From positions 1-37,726 of the forward strand of contig JAUVIV010000016.1 of the NCBI GenBank assembly GCA_030592575.1: DNA of 37,726 nt, read 5' to 3'. The notes below the pieces were generated by a model, which saw only the letters and a list, made by a program, of their open reading frames with translations, was not told the DNA's origin and ran no database searches. The position numbers and the translations under genes were made by a program. This stretch comes from a bacterium. GTDB lineage: Bacteria > Hydrothermota > UBA3073 > JACQXS01. Shown here piece by piece: positions 1-7,881 of this stretch; the stretch's first letter is position 1, and each line of letters starts with the position of its first letter.

Positions 1-787
1 ACTCAAAAAACACATGCCTACTTCCACCAGTTCTTATAGCATGATTTCGCATGCCTTGAAATCTTATACCATGCATAAATAAATCATTAGGCCAACGGTC
101 TTGGATCCTAAGATAAGCTCCGGAAGCGGTTCTATCGTGGTCAATTATTGCTTCCTCACCAGGATATTCGAGCCATACGACAGGTTTTACGTGTCCACGC
201 CAGTCAAATGCATATTGTTGACTTCCTGGTGTACCTTCAAAATAACCTTCTATATCGTAAGTTCCACCCCTGAAATAAACAAAATTATTAGCATATGTAT
301 TGTCCAAACGAGAAGCATAGTCTGTTCCCCTGTAAATATCTACCATTGTCATAAATGGATCTCCTATTGTTCCATCTCCCCCATGACTTCCGTTAATAGC
401 ATCCAAAAAGATAAATCCACTGGTTGTGACAGTTATCGTCCACGAATGAGAATCTACAGAACTTTCGGCATCTGTAACCTGTACTGTGACATTGTGTGGA
501 GAACCTGATTCTGTCGGATTTGACCATGTAATAATACCTATATTAGAATCTATTGTCATCCCTGATGGAAAATTTATTAATTCATAAGTGAAGGGATATG
601 CTCCACCAAATACTCCAATAGGAACTTTGTATTCTATTCCAGGATATGCTTTGTAATAACGACTATTTGTATTTAATCCTTCTTGTGGTTGGATAATTTC
701 TAAAGGATAATTGGCTGTCAACCCCTCCTCGCTACAAACAACTAACAAAACAACCGCCAGCAAAATCATTAAAACATTCTTTTTCAT
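1..787 (-). CDS. Secreted Ig-like/beta-helix protein, 3' end outside window
   Basis: Direct translation from the ATG at 787 gives 262 open codons running off the left edge. Residues 1-25 form a signal peptide (MKKN, a run of L/V/I, then a Cys at residue 18 preceded by LVV, which is only a poor lipobox). Residues about 45-120 look like a cadherin/He_PIG-type Ig domain (GAYPFTYEL, GIITW, VTVQVTDAES). From residue about 125 the protein resembles the entry of a right-handed beta-helix (FLDAINGSHGGDGTIGDPF, then YFRGGTYDI), the DUF1565/pectate-lyase-like fold used to bind or cleave polysaccharides. The start overlaps the M23 peptidase stop as ATGA behind a GGAGGTGAG ribosome site, so translation is probably coupled. 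Function is unknown. A C-terminal sorting domain would be expected outside the window but cannot be seen. Confidence 0.8.
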   Translation of the reverse strand, partial: MKKNVLMILLAVVLLVVCSEEGLTANYPLEIIQPQEGLNTNSRYYKAYPGIEYKVPIGVFGGAYPFTYELINFPSGMTIDSNIGIITWSNPTESGSPHNVTVQVTDAESSVDSHSWTITVTTSGFIFLDAINGSHGGDGTIGDPFMTMVDIYRGTDYASRLDNTYANNFVYFRGGTYDIEGYFEGTPGSQQYAFDWRGHVKPVVWLEYPGEEAIIDHDRTASGAYLRIQDRWPNDLFMHGIRFQGMRNHAIRTGGSRHVFFE

Positions 788-1644
788 CTCACCTCCTTCA
801 AAATCAAATAGCGTTCTGGGTCTTGCAAAACTCCATTTAACCATACCTCATAGTGAAGATGAGGAGCTGAACTTTTACCTGTTGAACCCACAAAACCTAT
901 TAAGTCGCCTTTGTTAATGTGAAGTCCTTTTACTACAGATATTCCTGCAAGATGTCCATAAACAGTTTTAAACCATTTTTTGTTTGTAATCTTAATTATA
1001 TTTCCGAAAATTTCATCCCAACCTGTAAATATAACGGTTCCGCTCATTGTACTGAATACAGGAGTTCCAAGTTCAGCTGCAAAATCAATTCCGTTATGCG
1101 TAGGTGAGAATTTTTGAGTAACCCATCCTTTTGTTGGATAGATTGATGGTATTAATGATTGCTCTGCTTTTTCCTTAGAGGTTAAGCTATTAGGAAGAAT
1201 AACAGAGGATCGTGATATTACTTGAGAAGTTGATGAAGTTATTTCAGGGGAAGATGAAATTATTTTAGAAGGTATTTGGTTCTTAGAGCTAAAAGAAATG
1301 GCTACTTTTGGAGATGATTGTTCAGATGTTTGTCTGACACCAAGAAGATTTGCTATCTTATTAGTGCGGTCTTTTAATTCATTAAATTCTTGAGTAAATA
1401 ATTCTAATTTTGCATATTTTTCACGCATTTCTTCATTTTCACTATTTAAGGCTTTTATTTTTAAACTTTTCTCTATCATATTGCCGTATTCAAAGATAAG
1501 CAATCCTGTACCTCCAATAATACAAATAAATACTCCCATTAATACACGAGCACCAAATTGTGAAATAGTATAGGTTCTTGTCTTACCACCTGAATCTGGA
1601 ATTATAATAATTGAAATTTTTTTATTTTTATGTGTAGTATGCAT
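784..1644 (-). CDS. Membrane-anchored M23 (LytM-like) metallopeptidase
   Basis: This 286-residue protein has one N-terminal membrane segment (about residues 31-51), a coiled coil (about 56-100), a Ser-rich linker (107-160) and a C-terminal Peptidase_M23 domain (about 172-276). The zinc/catalytic set is complete: H183xxxD187 (HNGID), YGH at 229-231 and HLH at 262-264. The family cleaves peptide cross-links in peptidoglycan, or activates amidases when the active site is lost; here it is intact, so a periplasmic cell-wall hydrolase is expected. The architecture (TM, coiled coil, LytM) resembles the cell-envelope M23 proteins often found beside bactofilin or division genes. A TTGACA...TAAATT promoter lies upstream, and the stop overlaps the start of the beta-helix gene. 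Confidence 0.9.
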   Translation of the reverse strand: MHTTHKNKKISIIIIPDSGGKTRTYTISQFGARVLMGVFICIIGGTGLLIFEYGNMIEKSLKIKALNSENEEMREKYAKLELFTQEFNELKDRTNKIANLLGVRQTSEQSSPKVAISFSSKNQIPSKIISSSPEITSSTSQVISRSSVILPNSLTSKEKAEQSLIPSIYPTKGWVTQKFSPTHNGIDFAAELGTPVFSTMSGTVIFTGWDEIFGNIIKITNKKWFKTVYGHLAGISVVKGLHINKGDLIGFVGSTGKSSAPHLHYEVWLNGVLQDPERYLILKEVR

Positions 1645-1710
1645 AATTAAGATACTTCTAAAAACTCATATAATAACTTTAAGAGAGTTTAATTATTTTT
1701 AAATTTATTT

Positions 1711-1739
1711 AATTTAGCTTTTATTCTCTTATTTGTCAA
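1711..1739 (-). promoter_or_regulatory. Candidate sigma-70 promoter for the M23 gene
   Basis: On the minus strand TTGACA (1739-1734) is followed by a 17-base spacer and TAAATT (1716-1711), about 65 bases before the M23 start at 1644. The -35 hexamer overlaps the TGA stop codon of the Nudix gene. It is called by hexamer match only. Confidence 0.45.
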
Positions 1740-2161
1740 GGGATAATTTTATTTGAGACTTTTTCCAAAGATTTTTTTAAGTTCGGAACAGTATGATAGA
1801 GGCAAATTTCTTCAGGTGAAATCCATTTTATCTCAAGATGTTCCCAGTCAATAGATATTTTTTTCTTGCTTTTTACATGGAAAAGATAAGGATGCACAAT
1901 CCATTTCTTTTTTATTGTATTATCTATGATTTCAAAAGGAATGCCTTGTTTTACAAGCGTGATATCATCTGTCGTTAAACCGGTTTCCTCTTGTATTTCT
2001 TTATATGCTTGTTCAGTTGGGCTGTTTGATGGATTGTCAATATAGCCTGATATACCTGCCCATTTTCCTTGATAAGTACTTACGGAGTTGCTTCTTTTTA
2101 GAATTAAAATCTTATCCCTGTATTCAAGAAAACAGGTTACGATTTTATTTGTTTCAAGCAT
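1736..2161 (-). CDS. Nudix hydrolase
   Basis: A 141-residue single-domain protein. The Nudix box begins at about residue 39 (SGYIDNPSNSPTEQ) and ends KEIQEETGL, matching GX5EX7REUXEEXGU with K for R and with Asn at the first Glu position. The metal-binding EE pair is intact. Family members hydrolyse nucleoside diphosphate derivatives such as oxidised dNTPs or NDP-sugars; the substrate cannot be read from the sequence. The WAGISGYID stretch before the box resembles a Nudix subgroup common in archaea and candidate phyla. It lies 40 bases after rpoD in the same direction. There is no clear Shine-Dalgarno before the ATG. Confidence 0.88.
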   Translation of the reverse strand: MLETNKIVTCFLEYRDKILILKRSNSVSTYQGKWAGISGYIDNPSNSPTEQAYKEIQEETGLTTDDITLVKQGIPFEIIDNTIKKKWIVHPYLFHVKSKKKISIDWEHLEIKWISPEEICLYHTVPNLKKSLEKVSNKIIP

Positions 2162-2201
2162 TATTTATTAGGTTAATGCTTAATGAGATATTTATGGTGT
2201 A

Positions 2202-3734
2202 TTATTCAAGTAACTCAAGTAGGGGTTCCAATTTTTTTCTTCTTTCTTTGTATTTCAATTTTCTGAGTGCTTTTTGTTCAATCTGGCGAATTCTTTCTCT
2301 TGTTACATCAAATATAAGTCCGACTTCTTCTAATGTTTTTGGTCGTTGTCCGTGGAGACCAAATCTTAGGGTTAAAACTTTTTGTTCTTTTTTAGTGAGA
2401 TCTTTTAATACTTCTTCTAACCTTTCTTTTAGCATAACCCTGGATATTGAGTAGGCTGGTGAGTTTTCGCTTCCTCCTGCAATAAAATCACTGAAAAAGG
2501 AGTCTCCATCATCTCCGATAGGGTGATCAAGTGATGCAATATCTTGTGTAATTAAATAAACTGATTTTACCTTATGTACTGAAATCATTAGTCTATCGGC
2601 AATTTCCTCAGGAGTTGCTTCCTTTCCGTATTCCTGAATAAGGAATCTCGCTTCTCTGAGAACACGATGGATTATTTCTACCATGTGGACTGGAACTCGT
2701 ATTGTTCTTGCTTGGTCAGCTATAGCTCTTGAGATTGCTTGCCTAATCCACCAACTGGCATAAGTAGAGAATTTATATCCTTTCCGATAATCAAATTTCA
2801 GTATTGCTTTCATAAGCCCGGCGTTACCCTCTTGAACAAGGTCAGCAAAATCAATTCCTTTGCGTAGATATTTTTTAACTATTGAGATTACCAGTCTTAC
2901 ATTGGCATGAGCCATTTCCTGTTTTGATTTTGCTATTTCATCTTTATGTTTTTCTACTTTTTTAAGTAATTTATCGAAATTCCACCATTTCATACAAAGT
3001 TTATTTTCTACCTGTTTTACAGTATATTTTGTCGAAATATTTTTATTTTCTCTTGCAACATTTGTTTTTTTGTCATTAATTCTATTATGAAGAAGTAAAA
3101 GTTTAGCCAAAAAGTTTTCTATATATCCAAATTGTAAATTGATTTTTGATATTTCGCATCTTACACACCGACGCCTACGTTTAATAAAAGGTGCCGGAGC
3201 ATCGTTTGCTCTTAGTTTTACAATTTCAGCTCGTTTCTGTTTAATAAAATCCATAACTTCCAAAACTTGCACCTTTTTTTCTTCAATAGACTCAAAAGTA
3301 GGAGCAGGTATGCCTATACGGACAAATTCTTCAGGTGGAATACGGCGATTTTCAATTTTTATACGATATTTTAGAAATTCATCCATTACAAAAGTTGTGG
3401 AAAAAACAAGCTCTCCTATTGCTATATAATGTTTTTCAATGTTTTGTGCAAGTATTGTTTCTTGTTCTCTGGAAAGCAGAGGGATGGAACTTATATCTTG
3501 TAAATACATTTTTGCCGGATCTTCAAGCTTGCGAATATCAACAGTAGAACGTCTTTTTGAAGTTTTTTTCTTTTTGTCTGTGATTTTTACTCCAATGATT
3601 TCAAGTTCAGCAATAACTTCTTCAAATTCTCGAGGAGATATAATATTATCAGGAAGAAGGTCGTTTAATTTCTCGTAGGTTATTTCTCCGTGTTCATTCA
3701 CGGATTTCATTATTCTACTTATTTCTTCTTTCAT
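2202..3734 (-). CDS. rpoD: Primary RNA polymerase sigma factor (sigma-70/RpoD)
   Basis: A 510-residue housekeeping sigma factor that directs RNA polymerase to -10/-35 promoters. Residues 1-55 resemble region 1.1, about 70-105 region 1.2 (DPAKMYLQDISSIPLLSREQE), 105-270 the non-conserved insert, about 272-345 region 2 (NVRLVISIVKKYL, DLVQEGNAGLMKA, FSTYASWWIRQAISRAI), 350-430 region 3, and 435-500 region 4 with the helix-turn-helix (TLEEVGLIFDVTRERIRQIEQKALRKLK). The insert holds an unusual basic CxxC (RRRRC190VRC193). The start overlaps the dnaG stop (TGATG), as is typical of the rpsU-dnaG-rpoD macromolecular-synthesis operon. The TTGACA-type promoters seen in this window fit this factor. Confidence 0.97.
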   Translation of the reverse strand: MKEEISRIMKSVNEHGEITYEKLNDLLPDNIISPREFEEVIAELEIIGVKITDKKKKTSKRRSTVDIRKLEDPAKMYLQDISSIPLLSREQETILAQNIEKHYIAIGELVFSTTFVMDEFLKYRIKIENRRIPPEEFVRIGIPAPTFESIEEKKVQVLEVMDFIKQKRAEIVKLRANDAPAPFIKRRRRCVRCEISKINLQFGYIENFLAKLLLLHNRINDKKTNVARENKNISTKYTVKQVENKLCMKWWNFDKLLKKVEKHKDEIAKSKQEMAHANVRLVISIVKKYLRKGIDFADLVQEGNAGLMKAILKFDYRKGYKFSTYASWWIRQAISRAIADQARTIRVPVHMVEIIHRVLREARFLIQEYGKEATPEEIADRLMISVHKVKSVYLITQDIASLDHPIGDDGDSFFSDFIAGGSENSPAYSISRVMLKERLEEVLKDLTKKEQKVLTLRFGLHGQRPKTLEEVGLIFDVTRERIRQIEQKALRKLKYKERRKKLEPLLELLE

Positions 3735-5374
3735 CAGGCTATTTCTCCTTTTAAGGATACTTCTTGTCGCTTTAAATCATAGAATTTTTTTGAAGTCTCG
3801 CTTTTTCCTTCTGGTATTTTTTCTTTTAGCTCTTTTTTTTCTGCATTTATTCTTATTCTCAATATGCGATTTAGATAATCTTTTCCTAATTTTTCATAAT
3901 CAGTATTTTTGTCAGTGTCTTCATCAGGGGCTTCTTCAAATGAAAAATTTGTAAAGTGTTTTCTTAAATTTTCATTTGATATAGAATTCAAAACATCAGC
4001 ACTTGTTTCTCCATTAAGTACAAGTGCAAGTGTGTGTTTTAATTCATTGGTTGAAACCTTAAAATCTTTTTTTGCTAAAAGTTCTCTTACTTTTGGATAA
4101 GTTGCTGCAATTCCTAATAATGTAGCTTCTAAATTATCTATATTTTTACTTTCACTTACTTTGTTTGTTTTTGGAATTACTCTTTCAATTAAAAGAAGGT
4201 CTTTTCCTATCCCAAGTTTTTTTGAAATCTCATCTGTCCAAAGTTCTTTTTTCAATGGGTCATTCATCTTGCTTAATGTTTCTTGGAAGTTTCTTACCAA
4301 TTCTTCTTTCTCAGTTACATTTGAACATTTTTTGATTTTAAACTCTACAAAATTTTGAACTTCGGTAAAATTTAATTTTCCATGTTTTTTTACATATGAA
4401 TCAGGGTCTTCTCCGTCGGGGAAAGGTAAAACTTTAACATCAAACCCTTCCTCAAGAAATATATCTATTGCTCTTTCTGTTGCTTTATGTCCTGCCGTAT
4501 CTCCATCGTATGCAATTGTTACAGACTTTGTGTAGCTTTTCAAATATCTTGCTTGTTCCTGTGTGAATGCTGTTCCTAAGCTGGCTACTACATTTTTTGT
4601 TCCAGCTTGATAAATACTAAGTAAATCCATATATCCTTCTACTAAAATTGCTTCCTTTCTTATTTCTGAACGTGTTTCGTATGCTCCGTATAACAATCTT
4701 CTTTTCTTAAACATTGAAGATTCTTTTGAATTTATATACTTTGGTTCTGAATTATCAAGAACCCTACTCCCAAAACCTACTACTTTTCCCGCTCTATTTC
4801 TTATTGGGAATATTATTTTTCTCCTGAATACATCTTGAGTTCCGTTCAAAAGTCCAAGAAATTCAAAGTTTTCTCGTTTAAGACCTTTGGTTTTAGCTTC
4901 ATTCCAAATTATTGACTGTTCGGGAGTGTATCCAAGCATAAATTTGCGAATAGTATCATCTGAAATCCCTCGCTTTAGAAGCCATTCTCTCCCGGGAGCT
5001 CCTTGCCCACTCAATAAGGTAGAATGATAAAGATTTGCAACGAGTTCGTTTGCTCTATATAAGTCCTCGTTCTCATCTTTTGTAATTTCTACTTGAATAC
5101 CTACCAGTTTCCCAAGTTCTTGAACAGCCTCATAGAAACTCATATTATTGTATTCCATTAAAAAGGTAAATACATTGCCAGACTTTCCGCATCCGAAACA
5201 TTTATAAATACCTTTTTGCGGAGATACAGTAAATGAGGGAGTTTTTTCCAAATGAAAAGGACACAATCCCTTATAATTATTTCCTACCTTCTTTAAAGGG
5301 ATATAATTTCCAATTATCTCTTCAATTGGGTTAGCTTCCCGAATCTCTATAATCTTATCTTGAGATATTTTCAC
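3734..5374 (-). CDS. dnaG: DNA primase DnaG
   Basis: A 546-residue primase that makes RNA primers for replication. The N-terminal CHC2 zinc finger has C38, H41, C59 and C62 (CPFH...CFGC). The catalytic TOPRIM core has E246 (VEGYMD) and the DGD of D290/D292 (AYDGDTAGHKA), with the ARYLKSY stretch between. The C-terminal part after about residue 380 is poorly conserved and should hold the helicase-binding domain; the protein is somewhat shorter than the usual 580-600 residues. The start codon is GTG (5374-5372), directly abutting the rpsU TAA stop (5375-5377) with no spacer, so its translation is probably coupled to rpsU. Confidence 0.97.
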   Translation of the reverse strand: MKISQDKIIEIREANPIEEIIGNYIPLKKVGNNYKGLCPFHLEKTPSFTVSPQKGIYKCFGCGKSGNVFTFLMEYNNMSFYEAVQELGKLVGIQVEITKDENEDLYRANELVANLYHSTLLSGQGAPGREWLLKRGISDDTIRKFMLGYTPEQSIIWNEAKTKGLKRENFEFLGLLNGTQDVFRRKIIFPIRNRAGKVVGFGSRVLDNSEPKYINSKESSMFKKRRLLYGAYETRSEIRKEAILVEGYMDLLSIYQAGTKNVVASLGTAFTQEQARYLKSYTKSVTIAYDGDTAGHKATERAIDIFLEEGFDVKVLPFPDGEDPDSYVKKHGKLNFTEVQNFVEFKIKKCSNVTEKEELVRNFQETLSKMNDPLKKELWTDEISKKLGIGKDLLLIERVIPKTNKVSESKNIDNLEATLLGIAATYPKVRELLAKKDFKVSTNELKHTLALVLNGETSADVLNSISNENLRKHFTNFSFEEAPDEDTDKNTDYEKLGKDYLNRILRIRINAEKKELKEKIPEGKSETSKKFYDLKRQEVSLKGEIA

Positions 5375-5542
5375 TTAATATCTTTTAAGTTTAGGTTTTA
5401 TAGTCTTCTTTCTCACAGATGGTTTCTCGTAGTATTCGTGTCGTTTGAGTTCTGCAAAAAGTTGTTCTCGTTCACATTCTCTCTTGAATCTACGATAGGC
5501 ACTTTCAAAAGTTTCCTTATCTCTTACTCGCTCTATTATCAT
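5375..5542 (-). CDS. rpsU: Small ribosomal subunit protein bS21
   Basis: A 55-codon gene found by direct translation. The product starts MIIERVRDKETFESAYRRFK, then RECEREQLFAELKRHEYYEKP and a Lys/Arg-rich tail. The pattern (start VxxRxxExFExAxRRFKRxxE, aromatic FYExPSxRRKR-like end) is that of bS21, a 30S protein next to the anti-Shine-Dalgarno region of 16S rRNA. It is preceded by a near-perfect AGGAGGTGA ribosome site at -14 to -6 and followed with no gap by dnaG, giving the canonical rpsU-dnaG-rpoD order. That context makes the call firm despite the short length. Confidence 0.95.
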   Translation of the reverse strand: MIIERVRDKETFESAYRRFKRECEREQLFAELKRHEYYEKPSVRKKTIKPKLKRY

Positions 5543-5654
5543 GTACAATCACCTCCTTTCTCATTACGTTTAGGTGTCTCATTTAATAATTTAAATTCAC
5601 TTTTTAGATGCATTATAACTCAAAAAGATTCGGTTGTTTTTATATATGTTTTTT

Positions 5655-6794
5655 TTAATACTCGTCGTTGAGTAATTGACTAAGTTCTTTGATTGTTTTT
5701 TCTGCTTCAGAAGATAATTTTTCAGGTACACGGACAGAAACTTCTACAAGTTCGTCTCCTTTTCTGTAGTTGTTTAAGTTGGCAAGTCCTTTGCCTCGTA
5801 GTTTGAATATCTTCCCGGATTGTGTTCCACGAGGTATTCGCATTGATACTTTGCCATCAAGTGTTGGTACTTCTACTTTTCCGCCGAGAGCTGCGACTGA
5901 AAACGAGATAGGTAGTTTCATAAATATATTTCCGTCTCTTCGTTCAAATATATCGTTTTTCTGCTCATCTATTACTGCTATTAAATCACCGGATGTTCCA
6001 CCGTTGCGTCCTGCATTTCCTTGTCCTCTGAGTGATATATAATTACCTGCTTTTACGCCTCCTGGAATCTTGATAGCTACTGTTGCTATATTCTCTGCAA
6101 TTCCTGAACCTCTGCATTCATTGCATCGTTCTGATATGATTTTGCCTCTTCCTTCACATTCGGGGCAGGCAACTACATTCATCATTTGACCAAAGATTGT
6201 TGAGGTTACTTGTTTCACTCGTCCGCTTCCTCCGCATTTTGGGCAGGTTTTAAGTCCCTTACCTCCTATGCCTCCGCAGGTTTTGCATTTCTCGTATTTC
6301 TTGATTTTTATTTTCTTTGTTACTCCGTTTGCTATTTCTTTCAAAGTTAATTGGATGTTTATGCGAAGGTCTGAACCTCGTCTATTTCCACCGCCCCCGC
6401 CTCCGAATATCCTGTTAATTACAGAATCAGAATCTCCTGATGCTCTTCTGCTAAATCCTCCACCAAAGAGATTACCCAATAGGTTGCCAAGTATGTCTTC
6501 TATATCTCCGGAATGTGTAAAATCACGGCTAAAGTCAAATCCTCCAGGTCCAAACTGCTGATCTACTCCTTGATGTCCGTATTGGTCATACATCTGTTTT
6601 TTCTTGGGGTCTATGAGGACTTCATAAGCTTCGGATAGTTCTTTGAACTTTTCTTCTGCTGCTTTCTTCTCGGATTCGGAATTCATATCAGGATGATATT
6701 TGCGTGCAAGTTTTCGGTATGCTGTTTTGATTTCATCCGGACCTACATTCTTGTTAATCCCTAAAATATCGTAGTAATCTTTTTTTGTTGCCAT
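5655..6794 (-). CDS. dnaJ: Chaperone DnaJ (type I Hsp40)
   Basis: A 379-residue co-chaperone that delivers substrates to DnaK and stimulates its ATPase. The J domain spans about residues 5-70 with HPD at 34-36. A Gly/Phe-rich region covers about 76-140 and includes a run of six Gly. The zinc-finger region has four CxxCxGxG-type motifs (Cys 170/173, 184/187, 210/213, 224/227; the third reads CPECEGRG). C-terminal beta domains follow. All hallmarks of a full class I DnaJ are present. It is separated from dnaK by about 2.3 kb of repeats and small genes. No Shine-Dalgarno is seen before the ATG, and a dispersed repeat ends about 11 bases upstream. rpsU follows after 112 bases. Confidence 0.97.
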   Translation of the reverse strand: MATKKDYYDILGINKNVGPDEIKTAYRKLARKYHPDMNSESEKKAAEEKFKELSEAYEVLIDPKKKQMYDQYGHQGVDQQFGPGGFDFSRDFTHSGDIEDILGNLLGNLFGGGFSRRASGDSDSVINRIFGGGGGGNRRGSDLRINIQLTLKEIANGVTKKIKIKKYEKCKTCGGIGGKGLKTCPKCGGSGRVKQVTSTIFGQMMNVVACPECEGRGKIISERCNECRGSGIAENIATVAIKIPGGVKAGNYISLRGQGNAGRNGGTSGDLIAVIDEQKNDIFERRDGNIFMKLPISFSVAALGGKVEVPTLDGKVSMRIPRGTQSGKIFKLRGKGLANLNNYRKGDELVEVSVRVPEKLSSEAEKTIKELSQLLNDEY

Positions 6795-6805
6795 AATTAT
6801 TTTTT

Positions 6806-6911
6806 AGTAAACGGATTGAACAGATTAAACTGATTGAACGGGTGGGGTAGGGGCAATTGCCCTACCACAAACTATCTTTTGATCCGCTTTATCTGTTAAA
6901 TCTGTTTACTT
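6806..6911. repeat. Composite dispersed repeat, copy 1 (just before dnaJ)
   Basis: It begins AGTAAACGGATTGAA, contains GGGTGGGGTAGGGGCAATTG near its middle and ends ATCTGTTTACT. The same ordered blocks recur at 9077-9154, next to the dnaK stop codon. The outer ends (AGTAAAC / GTTTACT) are inverted repeats of each other. Confidence 0.7.
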
Positions 6912-6943
6912 ATCTTAACTTTTCGTTATAATTTCTGTTGTTT

Positions 6944-6971
6944 GTAGGGGCACGATGCATCGTGCCCCTAC
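6944..6971. repeat. Perfect 28-base palindrome
   Basis: The left arm GTAGGGGCACGATG is followed directly by its exact reverse complement. It could form a 14-bp cruciform or RNA hairpin. It shares the GTAGGGGC/GCCCCTAC ends with the elements at 9100, 16996 and 18621, so it is a member of the same loose family with a different core. Confidence 0.8.
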
Positions 6972-7115
6972 GGTTATAATCCATAATTTCATTTTCTTTT
7001 TCTTCATTAATCATTTAAATTGTATCGCGTGGTCTTTAGACCTTGCGTAATATGAACGATCTAAAAGACTGTTCATTATATCCATTATTTTTCTTCTCCA
7101 TTTCTCTTCTACCTT

Positions 7116-7187
7116 GTCATTGCGAGAAGCGAAGCGACGAAGCAATCTCTATAAATTGCCACGCTCTCGTTGATTGCTTGCAATGAC
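7116..7187. repeat. 72-bp REP/MITE-like element, GTCATTGC ends
   Basis: GTCATTGCGAG...GCAATGAC terminal inverted repeats with GAAGCGAAGC and GCAATCTC blocks inside. A second element of the same length and ends lies at 19564-19635. Similar CATTGCGAG...GAAGCAATCTC repeats are known to be scattered in many environmental bacterial genomes. Confidence 0.75.
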
Positions 7188-7249
7188 TTCCCAAATTCTT
7201 CATTTTTCGTAGCGTGGGGGTTCATCCCCCACGGTTATGCCATTCTTTG

Positions 7250-7501
7250 TTAATAAGTCTTTTGTATATTATATTTGGGTGGCTTGCCTCCATGTTGCCG
7301 TTGGTATCTCTGAATTTCTTCGGTTTCTCTCTTTTCGGCAGTCTCTCGCGACATTGGATAGCTATTAAAAAGAAAGTGGGTAAATTTTTTGCCAGAAATT
7401 TCTTGCTCAACAACTCTCCTATCGGGATTGTTTGTAATTCCGTAGTAAACAATCTCTCTACCATCTTTAAGTCTATAGAGATATGTATCTTTATTTACCA
7501 T
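7250..7501 (-). CDS. Small GIY-YIG-like nuclease-fold protein
   Basis: An 83-residue protein resembling a stand-alone GIY-YIG domain: YLYR at 7-10 (the GIY position), YYGIT at 19-23 (the YIG position), the conserved Arg in NPDRRV (28/29), a Glu-rich helix AEKRETEEIQRY (55-66) for the metal-binding Glu, and a terminal PPKYN Asn at 78. Stand-alone domains of this size may act on DNA ends or branched DNA, but their roles are mostly unknown. A GGGAG ribosome site precedes the ATG. It belongs to the four-gene block between dnaK and dnaJ. The frame overlapping it on the same strand (7222-7464) shows no domain and is a shadow. Confidence 0.65.
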   Translation of the reverse strand: MVNKDTYLYRLKDGREIVYYGITNNPDRRVVEQEISGKKFTHFLFNSYPMSRETAEKRETEEIQRYQRQHGGKPPKYNIQKTY

Positions 7502-7520
7502 TTTCTATCTCCCTTATTTT

Positions 7521-7555
7521 TTCTACCCGACTTTAGTCGAGGATTTTTTTAACCT
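7521..7555. repeat. Half copy of the TTCTACC...GGTAGAA element
   Basis: It carries the left arm TTCTACCCGACTTTAGTCGA and the T-run, but the right arm (CTAAAGTGCGGTAGAA) is missing. It overlaps the 3' end of the charged coiled-coil gene and supplies its last codons (KSSTKVG and the stop). Confidence 0.7.
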
Positions 7556-7855
7556 CGGTGATTTTACCCTCTTATTTACTCTTTTTAATGTTCTAAAACT
7601 CTGCTCAAAACGTTCCAATCGTTCATTAAAATCTCTATCAAAATCTTCGTCAAGTTCATTTTTCTTCTCCAGAGGAATTTTCTCTAAATCTGCATTATAT
7701 GAGCTTACTGCAATATCTAAATTTTGATTAAATCTTTCTTTCCGTTTTTCAAGTTTTTTCTTTAGTGAGCCGTCAAAATTTTTTGCAGTTGGCTCAATGT
7801 TATTTTCCCACCAAGTCTCAAACTTTGCGAGATACTTTTTCAATAAAATTTCCAT
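7523..7855 (-). CDS. Small charged coiled-coil protein, unknown function
   Basis: The likely start is the ATG at 7855 (MEILLKKYLAKFETWW), preceded by AAAAAAGGAAAAAAA, giving 110 residues. The longer frame to 7942 begins inside a dispersed repeat and is unlikely. The protein is highly charged and mostly helical (KKKLEKRKERFNQNL, ERLERFEQSFRTLKR), with no signal peptide or membrane segment. I recognise no family. Its last residues are encoded by a truncated copy of the TTCTACC repeat, so the original C-terminus was probably different. Confidence 0.5.
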   Translation of the reverse strand: MEILLKKYLAKFETWWENNIEPTAKNFDGSLKKKLEKRKERFNQNLDIAVSSYNADLEKIPLEKKNELDEDFDRDFNERLERFEQSFRTLKRVNKRVKSPRLKKSSTKVG

Positions 7856-7881
7856 TTTTTTTCCTTTTTTTAAACCATTTT

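Larger units (their letters stand above)
6795..7249. repeat. Gene-free repeat patchwork between dnaJ and the GIY-YIG gene
   Basis: I see no credible ORF in these 455 bases. In order they hold: the AGTAAACGG...TTTACT composite repeat (6806-6911) with a GGGGCAATTGCCC core; a perfect 28-base palindrome (6944-6971); two imperfect hairpins around 7026-7047 and 7050-7078; a 72-base GTCATTGC...GCAATGAC element (7116-7187); and a C/G-rich hairpin with an 8-base stem (7213-7233). Confidence 0.75.

Noticed and set aside
101-508. Plus-strand ORF
   Set aside because: It is a shadow of the minus-strand beta-helix gene, which has a signal peptide, ribosome site and domain matches.
7026-7078. tRNA-like hairpins
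   Set aside because: The stems are simple palindromes without a cloverleaf, anticodon arm or T-arm consensus.
7222-7464. 80-residue minus-strand ORF overlapping the GIY-YIG-like gene
   Set aside because: The other frame has the domain pattern and ribosome site.
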